From positions 8,808,892 through 8,872,891 of the forward strand of contig BROE01000016.1 in NCBI GenBank assembly GCA_036571765.1: a DNA stretch of 64,000 nt. The letters run 5' to 3'. The DNA comes from Plecoglossus altivelis (Eukaryota; Chordata; Actinopteri; Osmeriformes; Plecoglossidae). Below are positions 10,918 to 22,889 of the stretch, piece by piece; position 1 is the first letter of the stretch; each line of letters begins with the position of its first letter. Below the pieces are notes generated by a model, which ran no database searches, was not told the DNA's origin, and saw nothing but the letters and a program-made list of their open reading frames with translations. The position numbers were made by a program, and so were the translations under genes.

Positions 10918-13376
10918 ATGGATGGCGGAATCGCGATTGTTTTGATATCCGTTGCTATGTTCCTCGGATGTTTTTTACTAGGATTGATTCCACTCTTGAT
11001 CAAACTTTCCGAGGTAAGGAATTTTCCACTGTCTCCTCCTATAGCCTTGATCCATGGCAGCCACTCGAAATAATGTGGGACATTAATTGTTATCCTGCTT
11101 CATTAAATGCATATTTATCTAGCGTACACTGTCAGCCTTGTTCAATTCAGTCTGCCATATAATCTCTTCACCCCAATTACAACATCAGTGGTTGCAATGA
11201 TAATGTCTGCATTATTATAAGGTTCGATTGTGTAAGTTTTCGTATTTATTGTTTTATTTATTTTCACGATCCCAAAGTGAGTATACGTATTAGTAGCCTA
11301 AATGACCACCATTATAAACACATGAAAATACTGTTGGTTGCGACTTAGTCATATTGTTGTTGTCTCTCATGCAGCAAAAGTTGCATTTTGTCACAGTGTT
11401 GGGGGCGGGTCTCCTGTGTGGCACTGCACTGGCCATCATTATCCCCGAGGGCGTTGGGCTGTTGGAGGAGTCATGGAGAGGTAAACACTGCCCCGGGCCA
11501 GCAAAACCTCTCTTGGTTGTCTGAGCATATAATCATTGTTTCAACCATATGCTGATCTGCTCCCTAGCATAAATTCATGAGCCCTTGGGTTGTCATGCCA
11601 ACTGTTCATTATTTTGTTGAGGCATGGAAATGCAGGTTTGCTTTGAACGGGGCTATAAAAGGACCGAACAATCCTTACACATTCAGCTTCTTGAACAGCC
11701 CTCCCAACTCTGTTATATATGTGTTCCGCTGCACAACCAACATATATGGGCGTGAGCGATGGTGATAATAAACCATTTCTTTCTCCAGGGCCTTCCTGCT
11801 CTCTTACATTAGCCAACAACAACAGCAACCCTAAGGGCCTGGAGCCACTCCCAGTCAAGGGCCCCCCAGCACGCTTCTTTATCGGCTTGTCTTTAGTGGT
11901 CGGCTTCACCCTGATGTTTGTGGTTGATCAAATTGGCAGCTACTGCTCCATACATGGTAAATAACTTCTTAAATTGCTTCTTATAAATCTCTTCATCTGC
12001 TTCGTTAAACAGTTGGCCTTTCTGGCTCCTGGAAATAGTTGTTTTTCATGTTCTATTGACCGTGTCTGTTCTCATCCTAGACCCACAGACCGGCATGTCC
12101 AACAGCACCAGCATAACAGCCACACTGGGGCTGGTTATGCATGCGGCAGGTACAGTGCTGCGCTGTCACACCACCACCACCACCACCACACCACATTTGA
12201 AGTCAGTGTGCTGGATACACGTGTTGAAACACACACATAGAGCATCAGATGTGTCTGAAAAGGTTCGTTGAAGTTAGAGCCTTTCTCATGCAACCTTTGA
12301 GCGGTTGTGAACTTCCTCATGTGACTCGTCTTGTGACTGCTCACCCTTTCACCCTGTCCACAAGGGCTCTTTATGAAACTTTCAGAAAGAAGTGCCAATT
12401 CGCGATAGCTGTAACCACGTACGCGCATGCAATTTTGGCGGAACCACCGAGTGAGCAAATAGCTGCCACTCGCAGCTGATATAGACATTGTCGTAATCAT
12501 ATCTCGCCAAGTGTATGTTGGCGGAATAACCTTATCATTAAAGTGCATGTGGTACTGTGGAGTTGAAATGCTGTGCCCTGTTGCTCTATCCTTCTGTAGC
12601 TGACGGTGTAGCCCTTGGTGCTGCTGTGGCTTCCTCCGAAGTGACGGTTCAGGTCATCGTATTTCTGGCTGTGATTCTGCACAAGGTCAGATTCCGATGG
12701 TTTAGCTAACTGCCGTGTCAGAAGTGACAATTATACGCACACTTTAGAGAAGGGGCTCCACCCCAACTGTTTTTTTTCTTTTCTTTTAGGAGCGTTTGGT
12801 TCATTGTTCTTCAAACAAGCCTTTGGTTTGACCTCACGTTCCCCCGTCTTGTCTCCTGCTGTTTGTGTCCCCAGGCTCCTGCAGCATTCGGCTTGGTCTC
12901 CTTCTTGATGCATGCAGGCTTAGAGAAGAAACACATTCAAAAGCATCTGCTAGCTTTCTCAGCCGCAGCACCTGTCCTTGCTATCAGCACTTACTTCATA
13001 CTGACCGCGGTAAGAAGATTTCCACTTGTCCTCGTTATAAGAAGTGCAGCGGCGCTCGTTTCGGACCTGTTGTGACGTCATGCGTGGCTGCCTTACGTAT
13101 ACTGCACATGTGTTTGTTCGACAGACCGGAGGGTCATCCCTGAACCATCTTAGCGCCACGGGGATCGGAATGCTGTTCTCCGCCGGGACCTTTCTGTATG
13201 TGGCCACGGTACACGTCCTCCCAGAGATCAGCAGTAGGGGGCAGCAGCGTGGCCCTCACAGCACCAGGACTGGATCCTACCAGCACGGGGGTGGGCTGGG
13301 GGTCATGGAGAGCCTCACCCTCATCCTGGGAGCTGGGCTCCCTGTGTTACTGGCCCTGGGGCTTCACGACGACTGA
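10918..13376 (+). CDS. slc39a9: Zinc transporter ZIP9 (SLC39A9)
   Basis: Exons 10918-11013, 11375-11480, 11789-11956, 12081-12149, 12600-12685, 12875-13009 and 13125-13376 join in frame to 303 residues (human about 307). ZIP9 moves zinc into the cytosol from the Golgi and cell surface, and in fish it has also been studied as a membrane androgen receptor. The ZIP signature HAAADG (His144, Asp148) and the following HKAPAAFGLVSFLMHAGL helix are intact, as are LGAGLLCGTALA in TM2 and the late LFSAGTFLYVATVHVLPE segment. The start ATG has A at -3 and G at +4. The loop after TM2 is Asn/Pro-rich and lacks the His-rich run of the mammalian protein. Poly-His codons read near 12168 are an intronic CAC repeat. 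Confidence 0.95.
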
Positions 13377-14602
13377 TGTTTACACAAAGCAAAGCTGACC
13401 TTGCACACTGAGTACAGTGTTTGTTTTTACATGGATTTGATGCAGTATTCGCGCGAATATGAAGTGTAGGCAGGAGAAAAGGTTATCTGCAAGGTACTCT
13501 TGATTCATCGTATTTCCTAGATTGCCTGAGCTTAGCTGTGGTGAACATGACCTGGAAGGTGCAATACATGGAATCACAATTCTTATAGCTGCTTACAGAC
13601 AAATGGAGGGCTCATTATTAGCATTTTGTATTTCTTAGTGGAATATTTGGAAATGTTTATAGTACTTTGGCTGCACTTTGTTTCCCTGAATATGATATTC
13701 TACATAAAATGCTCAAGATAATCCACAAAATAACATGAAATGACAGTTGATCAAATATGAGCAGTAAGTCGAGAGCAAATCAGTCAAATAAGGCAGAACA
13801 TTTACCTTTGTTTATTTCAATGACTGAACAGTACTGTAATTGGCAATACTGAGAACAAGTGATCTGCAAAACGTTACACCAAATATGACATTACACTCAA
13901 ATTTCCACCTCTGTTAAGTAGGTTGTCGTCAGTAGGTTATTTTAATGAATAATGACACGTGATAAAAAGAAGATTGCTGTTTTGAAACAACATCCATTAT
14001 AACATGTTTTGGTTCCTTATTAGTGTATGTGACACTGAGATCAGTGTATACAAAGAAGTCATTATGGGGTGCTTTTTTGGCATGAAATGTAAATACCTTG
14101 ATGATCTCACATTGGAGCTTACAGCAGCTTAATAGTGTTTCTCCTGAACACATGGGAACAACAGAGTGTTAAGTTACAGAACGCCAGTGTAAAATACTGT
14201 TCTTACAGTTTTTTTGTGTTCACAATACAAAATAGTGTGAAAATACATATGATAAACCACATAATTAGAAGTTACAGACTGTCCCCAATACGTCAAAGTG
14301 CCCCTAAATTTAATGTTTAGCTAACAAGAACATTTTCATACTTGTCTCAGCTACCATGGCTGCATTCTAACTTTGCAAATAAATACTAAATATATGTACA
14401 TATAAATACTACAAATAAATACTACAATAATTATTAAAACCTTGATTGAAATAACTTCCAATACATTTGACTGATAAGGGCTACGATGAGGCATGGTCCA
14501 AACAAATACACAATCAGTCATTTGAAACCACCCAGGCCTGTTTAGCCAGAAACACAGGGCTCTCAGGAGTTGAGTGTGCATGTGCAGGCCTCGCCTACAC
14601 TT
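13377..14602. other. Convergent 3' region between slc39a9 and ccdc177
   Basis: This AT-rich stretch has no coding content. AATAAA at 14378-14383 could end slc39a9 transcripts; TTTATT at 13811-13816 (AATAAA on the minus strand) could end ccdc177. If both are used, the two 3'UTRs overlap. Confidence 0.4.
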
Positions 14603-16354
14603 TCACAGTTTGATGCGTCCCAAGGAGGCTGTGAGCTGGGCTTGCAGAGCCATCTGGTCAAAGGTGCGTCCCTGCGTCTGCTGCCTCACCCGCTCCCTCA
14701 TGTGAAAGGAGGCTTGCACCACCTTGCGGGCTTCCTCCTGCCGCCTCTCCCTTCGCTTCCGCAGCTGTTCCCTCCGGTGCTCCTTCGAGGCCACGCGCGC
14801 CTGCCTCTGTGCCATCTCAGCCTCCTCCTCCCTCCGAGCCCTCTCTCGGAGCCTCCGGTGGCTGTGCTCCCTCTCCTGGTTGTCCTGGCGGGTCTGCTGG
14901 GCTCTGCGACAGCGCTGAGCGTGGGCGTGCTGGACGGCCTGCTCCATGCGCTGCTGGCTCAGCCGAGCCAGCACCTGCTTGTACGTGAGCTGCTGCTGGC
15001 TCTGCTGCCTGGCCCTGCGCCGGCTCCCCTGGGCCTGCTGCTCTTCTCGCGCCGAGCGCTCCTGCAGATCCTTCAGCCGCGCCTCTGTCGCCCGGGAGCG
15101 TTCTTCCCTAGAGCGCCTCAGCTTCTGCTCTAGAGCGCTCCTCATCAGGGCCCTCTCAGCCTCCGTGTCCTCCTCCGCCTTTTTCCTCAGCAGGAGGTGG
15201 TGCAACAGAGAGCAGCTGTTCTCCTGGCGGAGCTTCTCCCTCTGTCTCGCCTCCCGGCCCAGCTTGTTCCTCGCGGCCCGCTGCTCCTTCTCCCGCGCCA
15301 GCTGCCGCTCCCTCTCTCTCAGCAGCTGCTCCTCTCGCTCTTTGCCTTTGAGCAAGTGCTCCTGGTAGTGCTTGCGTCCCTCCGCGCGCCTCCGCACCGC
15401 CTCCATTTTCTCCCTGTGTTGGGCCTCCTGCTCCTCAGCCAGCCTCCTCCAGCGGTCTTCCTGCAGCAGCACCTCTTGCTCCCGCTGGCTGGCTAACTCC
15501 TCCAGCTGCCGCTCTCTCAGCCTCCTGCGAGTCTCCTGCTCGTCCTGCCACCGCTGCACGCTGCGATCCAGCTCCTTTCTCCTCCTCCTCTCCACCCGAG
15601 CCTGGCGGAGCTCCTCCTGCCGGCGGGCCTCGTCTCGCTCCCGCTCCTCCTGTTGGCGAAGCTTCAGGCGGGCCTGCTCGTCTTGGTGTTTCACCAGCAT
15701 TAGAGCAGCTATCTTGCGGTCTTTCTGTGGCACTGTGACGTGCATCTCTTTCTTGATGTCTTGGGTGAGCCTCTCTAACTGCCTCTCGGTGGCTGGTGAA
15801 TGTCTAAGGTCACCCAGACTCATAGACACCGTGTTGGTGTGTACATTTGCTCTCAACCTGTTTGGTTTCCGGGCGTCAGTGGTAATGGAGGACCTGCACT
15901 GGCTGACAGATTTTGTTCTAAATCCCTCATCCACACATGGATCCGCTCTTGGTTTCATATCGTCTCCATCGCCACAATCTTTCCTAGACTTGGCATCAGA
16001 GCTCTCACTGTCTAGCTCCAGAACCGTTTGCAACGCTAAGAGTTTCTTTCCAGACCTATCCTCTGCTAGTTTGATGATCTTTTCCCTCTGTTCGCGACAC
16101 AAGCGCAAAAGCTTCCCGTGCTTCTTTTCGTATGCTTCATACAATACAGACACCGTCTCAAACGGAATGTCCTGGTGCTCTTCAATAAACTCATTGAGAG
16201 ACTGTATCAAAAGTTCAACTGGTTTGACACCTAGTCGTGCACATGATTCTAGTGATCGAGGACTGGTTAAAACATATCGGCTTCCATCAGCTTCAGATTG
16301 ATCGAAGTTGTCTAAATCTAAGTTAAGCATTGGAGAGGGCGACCTAATCTCCAT
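14603..16354 (-). CDS. ccdc177: Coiled-coil protein CCDC177, single exon
   Basis: An uninterrupted 583-codon frame. Residues 20-45 contain the family motif around SRYVLTSPRSLE followed by VKPVELL; near 180 is SLGDLRHSP; near 212-222 is RKIAALMLVKHQ. From about 225 to 575 the chain is almost pure Arg/Glu/Gln coiled coil, ending with SFHMRERVRQQT and a conserved tail. These blocks match human CCDC177, also a one-exon gene next to SLC39A9. The human protein is longer, about 700 residues, mainly through a low-complexity Ala/Ser/Pro linker that is reduced here. The role is not well known. The long plus-strand frame at 15372-16301 is the antisense shadow of this Arg/Glu-rich coding sequence. Confidence 0.93.
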   Translation of the reverse strand: MEIRSPSPMLNLDLDNFDQSEADGSRYVLTSPRSLESCARLGVKPVELLIQSLNEFIEEHQDIPFETVSVLYEAYEKKHGKLLRLCREQREKIIKLAEDRSGKKLLALQTVLELDSESSDAKSRKDCGDGDDMKPRADPCVDEGFRTKSVSQCRSSITTDARKPNRLRANVHTNTVSMSLGDLRHSPATERQLERLTQDIKKEMHVTVPQKDRKIAALMLVKHQDEQARLKLRQQEERERDEARRQEELRQARVERRRRKELDRSVQRWQDEQETRRRLRERQLEELASQREQEVLLQEDRWRRLAEEQEAQHREKMEAVRRRAEGRKHYQEHLLKGKEREEQLLRERERQLAREKEQRAARNKLGREARQREKLRQENSCSLLHHLLLRKKAEEDTEAERALMRSALEQKLRRSREERSRATEARLKDLQERSAREEQQAQGSRRRARQQSQQQLTYKQVLARLSQQRMEQAVQHAHAQRCRRAQQTRQDNQEREHSHRRLRERARREEEAEMAQRQARVASKEHRREQLRKRRERRQEEARKVVQASFHMRERVRQQTQGRTFDQMALQAQLTASLGRIKL

Positions 16355-17034
16355 GATTGTTCATCAGTTAGCATAGGCAAGCTAGCTAGCCCTAACGTTA
16401 CATTATCACTACTGCAGAACTACATTATTTCGCCAGCTAATAGCGCTACAATACTGATGGTACAGTAACAGTGATTGACCGTAAAACACCAGCTAGTCCT
16501 ACGGGTGGCTAATCTATCCAGCACGCATTATGAACAAACCAAACAACATTTGCCACTTCTTATACTTCTAAAGGTTTATATTATATTTAAAGTACTTATA
16601 CTCCGACATTGAAAACAGGTGCACTGAAAAGATAATCTTGCGTGCTTTGCTGAGTCGGAAAAAACTGGACACGCTTTCCGTCACCATGGCAATCTTAAAG
16701 TCAACGCAGCACTTCTCCTGGAAAGAAAATACTACAGCGACCTCTAACGGAGGATGATGGTGACGTGAGAACTCGATCATTCTTTCCTGGTACTTTGCGT
16801 TTTGCATATCTTAAATCATGCATATGCTATTGTTTTAAACATCAAGTGATAACACATTAAAATGGTATAATATTGAAAGGCACATAAACATATTGAATAC
16901 ACTTCATTATAACTTTATTATCTTAATGTCCACATGCATGTGATAATTTAATTCCTCTTCATACATTGCGTAGATGTATAACAATAATGTTCATTCAGTT
17001 ACTCCTTTGAAACTGAACTTGTTCTATTCTTAAA
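16355..17034. other. Region between ccdc177 start and comtd1 end
   Basis: Contains the 5' flank of ccdc177 (minus strand) and the comtd1 3'UTR, with a minus-strand AATAAA read as TTTATT at 16914-16919. No other gene was seen. Confidence 0.5.
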
Positions 17035-18646
17035 TTAGCGCTTGAAGGCCAGGGTCAATCCGTCTCCCACGGTGAGCATGCTCAGATCAATTCTCTCATC
17101 CTTGTGTAGTTTCTTATTGAAGGCGTCCAGGGTCTTGGAGACGATGTCATCCGGGGCAGGGTCCACCACCTTGCCGCTCCACAACACCTATAGGAGCCAG
17201 GAGCCAGACAGCTTGCATTCAACACAAATACATATAACCGTTTTCGAACAGTATCTAATTATTTCACTATGCTGAATATGTGAAGGTGGAGAGCGCTTGG
17301 AGGATGTACTCACATTGTCAATGGCAATGATTCCTCCCACCCTGAGGAGCTCCAGAGACTTCTCATAGTATTTGTCGTAGTTCTTTTTGTCAGCATCGAT
17401 GAACACGAAATCAAATGTGCCTGCCTCTCCAGCGTCCAACAGCGCGTCTGGTGAATTCATATATGTATATATATATAAAGTCATATAAAGTCATATAAAG
17501 GACCTTCCTCGCTTTAAAAAGTAGTACAACTGTTATAGAGGATACCCACCCAGCGTTTTTAGAGCAGTTTGAAGACGAACATCGATCTTATGCTCAACTC
17601 CAGCCTAAGAGCAAAGGCAAAAGATTGTTTTAAAGCTGTGGCTGAACATGTAGGCAAGGACACAGGGCTCCGTGAGCAATAAGGTCAGGGAAAAGGACAG
17701 AGGTGGCTGGGTGTTTGAACGTGGTAGCCTACACTACTGAAAACCGGACCTCTTTAAAGAAAGGCATGGCGATGTCCACATATGAGTCGTCTATTTCACA
17801 AGCCACCACACTTCCATTCTCCGGAATAGCCAACGCCATGCTCAGCGCATTGTACCCTGTGTACATTCCTGCAAAATATGAAAGCACGAGTATGAGAATG
17901 ATTCCATTTGCATATCTAAAACACATCAAAATGATGAATTTAATCAATTACCAATTTCTAATGCGTAGCTGCCATTTATTAATTTAAGTAGATTTGCCAT
18001 CAGTTGCGCCTGTTCACTAGCAACCAGCATAATGCTCCATGGGTCCTCAAGGGTTTTCTGGAACATAAAAAGTTGAATAAATGCTCTTTAGAATCAGAAT
18101 TGGTTTTATTCGCCATGCAATATATACAAGCACAGAATTTACTGTGGCAGGGAAGTGCAAAGATAGAGCATATATGAAACATAATGCTTAATGCATTGTG
18201 TAACATTCTTCTGCTGTGTTAATTAATTGTATTAACTCTGAGTGGAAACAGCATGGGTTACTTGTTGGACTGTTGCAACTACAATTGCCTGTTGGGAGAA
18301 AAAGCTGCAGTGGTCCAGTCAGACTAACCCTTAAACCATGGCGCGTCAACCACCACTCTTGTTCTTTACCTGTCTGAGTTTGGTGAGGACAGGATGCTCC
18401 CTGAGCGAGTTCTTCACAACATACTGAAGGACGGGGTCATCTTTACCTCCACTGTGGCTCTTACCAGGAAAGGCAGATGCCACTGCTTGAATCAAAGGAA
18501 CAATTTCCACAGTCACTTTTTTTTGGTAAAAAACAAAACAAAGAAACAGTTAACAACTAAAGAGACAAAGTAATGCTTCTCAAGAATTTACCTGAAAGTA
18601 AAAATACAAGGCCTAGACAAAGTAACATCTTCATGAGTGCTTCCAT
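17035..18646 (-). CDS. comtd1: Catechol O-methyltransferase domain protein (COMTD1-like)
   Basis: Exons in transcript order: 18646-18592, 18485-18370, 18057-17952, 17868-17750, 17604-17550, 17447-17314, 17187-17035. They join in frame to 245 residues, close to human COMTD1 (262). It belongs to the cation-dependent class I SAM O-methyltransferases related to CCoAOMT. The first 20 residues are hydrophobic, a signal anchor. The SAM loop is EIGMYTGYNAL (about 91-101), followed by acidic CEID; the metal and catalytic residues are in FIDADKKNYDKYY (about 166-178) and AIDN (192-195). The C-terminus GDGLTLAFKR is typical. COMT itself is excluded because its longer N-terminal region and motifs are absent. 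Unlike human COMTD1, the DADK and DN residues are intact, so the enzyme is likely active. Confidence 0.93.
18091..18165. repeat. Possible interspersed-repeat fragment
   Basis: The stretch begins GAATCAGAATTGGTTTTATT and continues with CGCCATGCAA and CAAGCACAGAATTT. This resembles a head or tail segment common in teleost dispersed repeats. Only this partial copy is seen, in a comtd1 intron, and the family call is from memory. Confidence 0.4.
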
Positions 18647-18711
18647 TTCGAGTTTACAACTAGTTGTGGTGGCGAATGTTTGAGGTTGTGAAGTGAAACT
18701 GATGCACTTTG

Positions 18712-18719
18712 TATTTATA
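18712..18719 (-). promoter_or_regulatory. comtd1: TATA box of comtd1
   Basis: TATAAATA on the minus strand, 66 bases before the start codon at 18646. This places the transcription start near 18685 and leaves a short 5'UTR. Confidence 0.65.
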
Positions 18720-19664
18720 CTGGGTGGGTAGGAAAGTCCACATGCTTTACTCTGTTTGTTTAGGGTAAACAGTCCAAGGAAAGAGCACATTATTGATTAG
18801 TATGGCACAATTGTGTGTTTAACTCAACAAAAAATGATAATGTGGCAAAGTGACATTCATTTATTATTCCAGTACCAATATTGATCGATTTGTGAAAATA
18901 TTAGTAATGATAATGTTATAAATGATCTTATTCATGTATACCATTTATTATATTGCTATCATTTATTTATATAAAAATTGGATTAAAGTTCATTCTGTTC
19001 AGGTTTCCCCTGGTTGCTCAATGCTGTGCAGTACATCTGACTCATGTTGTACTTTCCAACGTTATCAACCCACACGATGCCTAAATAACTTACCGTCAAT
19101 TAACTGGTCATTCTATCTTGTTCATTGCCCCTACCAAATACAATCCAGCCATGGTATCCTAAAAATGCACATCATTTGATACTATATATTTTTCAATAAC
19201 ACAATATTATCATTCCTTAACTGCACGGCAAATCTGCTTGTTTAGATCAAACGATTTGGGTAATTAATTGATACTAATTATATTCGTTTCCAAGAAACTG
19301 ACCAACTAAACGTGAGTGCTTGTGTTACACATAAGCATCTATGAGCCAACACTGTAACTAAACATATCATATTCTTTTTTCTTAGATGCATTGCATCAAA
19401 CAAATGAGTAGAACGAATATTCACTCCCATGGGACATGGATAGGAGGATTATGGTTGTGTGCATGGGATTACGGTGGCAGGGTTGGTGAACATTACAGTA
19501 GGTTCTGTTTTAAGCGATGCGTTTTTACGTTTTAAACCAGTGCTTTACGTCACAATATTCTACTCACTGTCAAATCGGTTGTGACATTCGAAGGTGTTTC
19601 GCACCTGCGTCCCAGATCCGCCTGTTCATAAGCAAATTTCAATTGCTCACCATCCAGAAGAATA
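18720..19664. other. Intergenic region between comtd1 and cnrip1 (divergent)
   Basis: AT-rich with no coding content seen. It contains both 5' flanks, since the two genes are transcribed away from each other. Confidence 0.5.
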
Positions 19665-21060
19665 ATGGCTGACGTTCCACAAACAGTTAAAATCGGGATT
19701 TCAATGAAGATGCAACCTAATAATAGTGCTGTTTTCTTCAAATCAGACGGCGCGAGGTTTGGGCAAACCAGGACGATTAAACTATTAACGGGATCAAAAT
19801 ACAAGATTGAAGTGGTTGTCAAACCCGGAGCGGCAACAGCGTCGTGAGTAGTACAGACTGTATTGCAATTCTGAGTTAGGTCGACAATCAGTTAAAAAAC
19901 GGAATCGATGGAATATACTAAAATGATCTAGTAGATAGGCTACAATGTTAAGATTTGTAATGAACTGTTTTCGATGTAGGATAGCTTTAGTAAATTTCGT
20001 TGTAGCATAAACTACAGCATTCATATATTTACAACCTACACGTAATAATGTATCCTCAAATAATGTATCATGCTATTTGGTTCGATGAAGCCTACCAATT
20101 TAAACGCTATAAAATAGGGAACAATCGTTTCGTGAAAACAACGCATTTTGCCAGATGGTGACAAGGACAGAGACAGATTGTGTCTTCCGACTGTCAAATC
20201 CCAAACCGATTAAGATAGGGCAGGGCTGTTGGCTAACCATCGTTTGTGGCAAAAACTGTCGCTAGAATTATGCAATATGATTATTTGCCTTTACGTTATT
20301 AGAATGACGTGACCTGTCCCATCAGTCCATCTCCGTAGGACACTCTTTGTTGTCCTCCTCCATTGAATCAAGTTTATTTTGAGCACTGGGTAGTGCATGG
20401 CAGACTCTTCACCTCAACAACTGTGTCACACTTGGAGTGACATGCTAATTGGATTCCAGGTTTGATTGGTGGCCATACCGATTTGGATGTGTACTCTCAG
20501 CACTATCTGTTGGAGACAAGCAATATTTGAGTATCTTACACAATGGAGCACACGTCTGCAGGTATCAAAACTCAGACAGAAGGTGGATGACTTTCCATAA
20601 CGGTTTTCTTTATGATTCTGTCATCAGTACCATGAGTGTGGGCGGGATAACCTTTCCACTGGAGCAGCAGTCTAAAGACCCACAATCAGTGGTGTACTGC
20701 GGATTGTACGACACTGAGGGAGTTACACACACCAAGAGCGGAGAGAGACAACCTGTCCAAATCAACATACAGGTAATGAACAATACTTTTTCAAATGTCA
20801 ATACACTTTACAAATCCAGAATCTCACAATATTATTTGTTGTTTCTTATCCATGTGTTCCAATTCACCAAAGTGTTTTGTGTGTTTGTATCTCAGTTCAC
20901 AGACGTAGGTCTTTTTGAGACAGTATGGCAAGTGAAGTATTATAACTATAACAAGAGAGACCACTGCCAGTGGGGCAACAGCTTCAACTGCATTGAGTAT
21001 GAATGCAAGCCCAATGAGACACGCACCCTCATGTGGGTCAACAAGGAACAGTTTGTGTGA
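19665..21060 (+). CDS. cnrip1: Cannabinoid receptor-interacting protein 1
   Basis: Exons 19665-19843, 20628-20772 and 20896-21060 join in frame to 162 residues (human CRIP1a 164). The protein is a beta-barrel, RhoGDI-like cytosolic factor that binds the C-terminal tail of the CB1 cannabinoid receptor and tunes its G-protein signalling. Diagnostic stretches are RTIKLLTGSKYKIEV in exon 1, YDTEGVTHTKSGERQP in exon 2, and the highly conserved HCQWGNSFNCIEYECKPNET with terminal VNKEQFV in exon 3. The frame starting at 20449 reads through intron 1 into exon 2 and should not be taken as the start. It lies next to ppp3r1, as in human 2p14. Teleosts often keep two copies (a and b), and I cannot tell which this is. 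Confidence 0.95.
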
Positions 21061-21755
21061 TTGACAGCGTTAGATCAGAAATCTTCCAGTTCACAGAAAA
21101 GTGACAATCAAGTTCACATGACTTATTTCTTTGTAATCAGCAGGGAGTCTATTTAAAGCTCTGCTTATAATGAGTCAAGACAATCACACTCCTCTTGGTA
21201 GATGTCTGTTGTGGCATCTGTTAACCCTCAGGTAAATGTGTGCGTATATGTGAATGAGTGAGTGAGTGAGTGAGTGAGTGAGTGAGTGAAAGGCAGAGTG
21301 AGTATGAAAGAGTAAATATGTTTTCCATATGTTTGGTATATGTCCCAGACTGTTCTATTTTGTAACTGTCTTGTGTAGCCATATAATTGTGGTGTGCTAT
21401 TTGTTTATAGTGCCCTGTCTTTCTACCTCTTGCAAGTAATCATTGTAAGAAATGCGTCTCAGTGAAAATACTGTGCAACATCCGTGGACCTATTATGTTT
21501 ATGTATCCTATTTCAAAAGTTAGGTATTTTTGTTACCTGTCATATGAGTCTTTTGATATGCTGTGTAACAAATGATGCAATGAATTATGCACACAAAATA
21601 TGTATTTTTGTAAAAATACATTTACTATTTTGTTGTCAAACGTTTGTGCAAACTATTTTGAGAAACAGGTATTTTAGATATGCTGAGGATGCAAAATGGA
21701 AGATTTCTAAACAAGTACAAAGATCAAATAAATGATGTTGTTTGTCTTATATTGT
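21061..21755 (+). other. cnrip1: 3'UTR of cnrip1
   Basis: Contains a GTGA tetranucleotide run (21251-21290) and an AATAAA at 21727-21732, which would place cleavage near 21750. Confidence 0.6.
21251..21290. repeat. (GTGA)n microsatellite
   Basis: About nine tandem GAGT/GTGA units in the cnrip1 3'UTR. Confidence 0.95.
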
Positions 21756-22889
21756 AAGGTAGAAGTTGTTTATGTAATTTGAAGTGTTGACGTTTTGTGG
21801 TGGTTCAGTACTGTATTTGGATAGTAAATATATTTTATATTGTAAGCGTGCGGTGTGAGTTTCTTTTCTTTACAAAGGGTAAGGAACTATGTCTGTCTTA
21901 CACCAAGGCTTTAGGCTCTATCAGACAGACATAGTTACACTGAGGTGGATGTGGTCAAGGTTGGTGTCCTTGAACATACAAAACACAACACAACTGCAGG
22001 GAAATGCAATTCTGAGAGTGATGATCCAGGCATTCATAATCTGGCATATCATCGCATTTCAGGAATCAAGCAATATCTTAAATAATCAGACAGAAAAGTC
22101 AAACTCTTAAGTCTGCCTGACTTTTAACAAACATCTTCATTGGATAGGATTGAGTGAATAGTGAAGCTGATATCAGTTTTAGTTACGTCTGGTATATATT
22201 TGAATCTCAGAAATTCAGTTTTGGAGCTCTTTGGGGTTCATCAGAAAGTGTGATAAACATGTGCCTTGTTAGTTTAATTAATCAAGAGCAGAAATAACAT
22301 ATGTTAAACATTATGACAACACACGCATTAGTATGTGAACAACGATGGGTTAATTGGTGCATGCATGAGTTGAACAAAGTCAGAACCGATTAACCGATTA
22401 TAATGCAGGATCGGTTTGAAAGGCCTGTTCAGCTAATTTAGGAACTTTACTGCTACCATGCAATTGTGCATGAATTCGTTGCAAATACTTATGAAAATAG
22501 GGGACAATCTTGAAATGGCCTAGACACAAACCCTGATTGCACATACCGCTTGTCGCCACTGAGTGGTGCACATACTAAAAGAGACCAACTGCTGAGAAAA
22601 AAAAGAAACGAGTTCCCGGATGTTCTGGACTGCACCTCCCCCTTCTCTCCACTACCGCCCTTGTCAAACCGAGCCTCCTCCGCCTTACTGACCCCTCCCT
22701 ACGGGTCTTCCTATGGCACTGCAGTGAAAGCGTCGGTAAAGGAGAGAGAAGCTGGGCATAATTCAACGGACAAACCCTTAAATATCATAAGCGACGCCTT
22801 TCTGTAACAGCTCGCGGCCTTCAAACACCCTAAAAGCCTTGTTTTTATTTTACATCCCGGGACCGCGTTTTCATCATCCAACCGGCACG
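21756..22889. other. Intergenic, then promoter and 5'UTR of ppp3r1
   Basis: The first part is AT-rich unique sequence. From about 22550 base composition rises in GC towards the ppp3r1 start, consistent with promoter and 5'UTR. No TATA box was identified at the expected place. Confidence 0.45.

Noticed and set aside
12135..12240. Run of His codons that looks like a His-rich ZIP loop
   Set aside because: The CAC repeat lies after the donor at 12150, inside an intron, and is out of the slc39a9 frame.
15372..16301. 309-codon plus-strand open frame
   Set aside because: It is the antisense of the Arg/Glu/Gln-rich coiled coil of ccdc177. Its Ser/Cys/Arg-rich product has no family character, and the minus-strand frame is clearly the gene.
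20449..21060. 203-codon frame as an alternative cnrip1 start
   Set aside because: The first part is intron 1, as shown by the acceptor AG at 20626-20627 and exact phase agreement with the exon ending at 19843.
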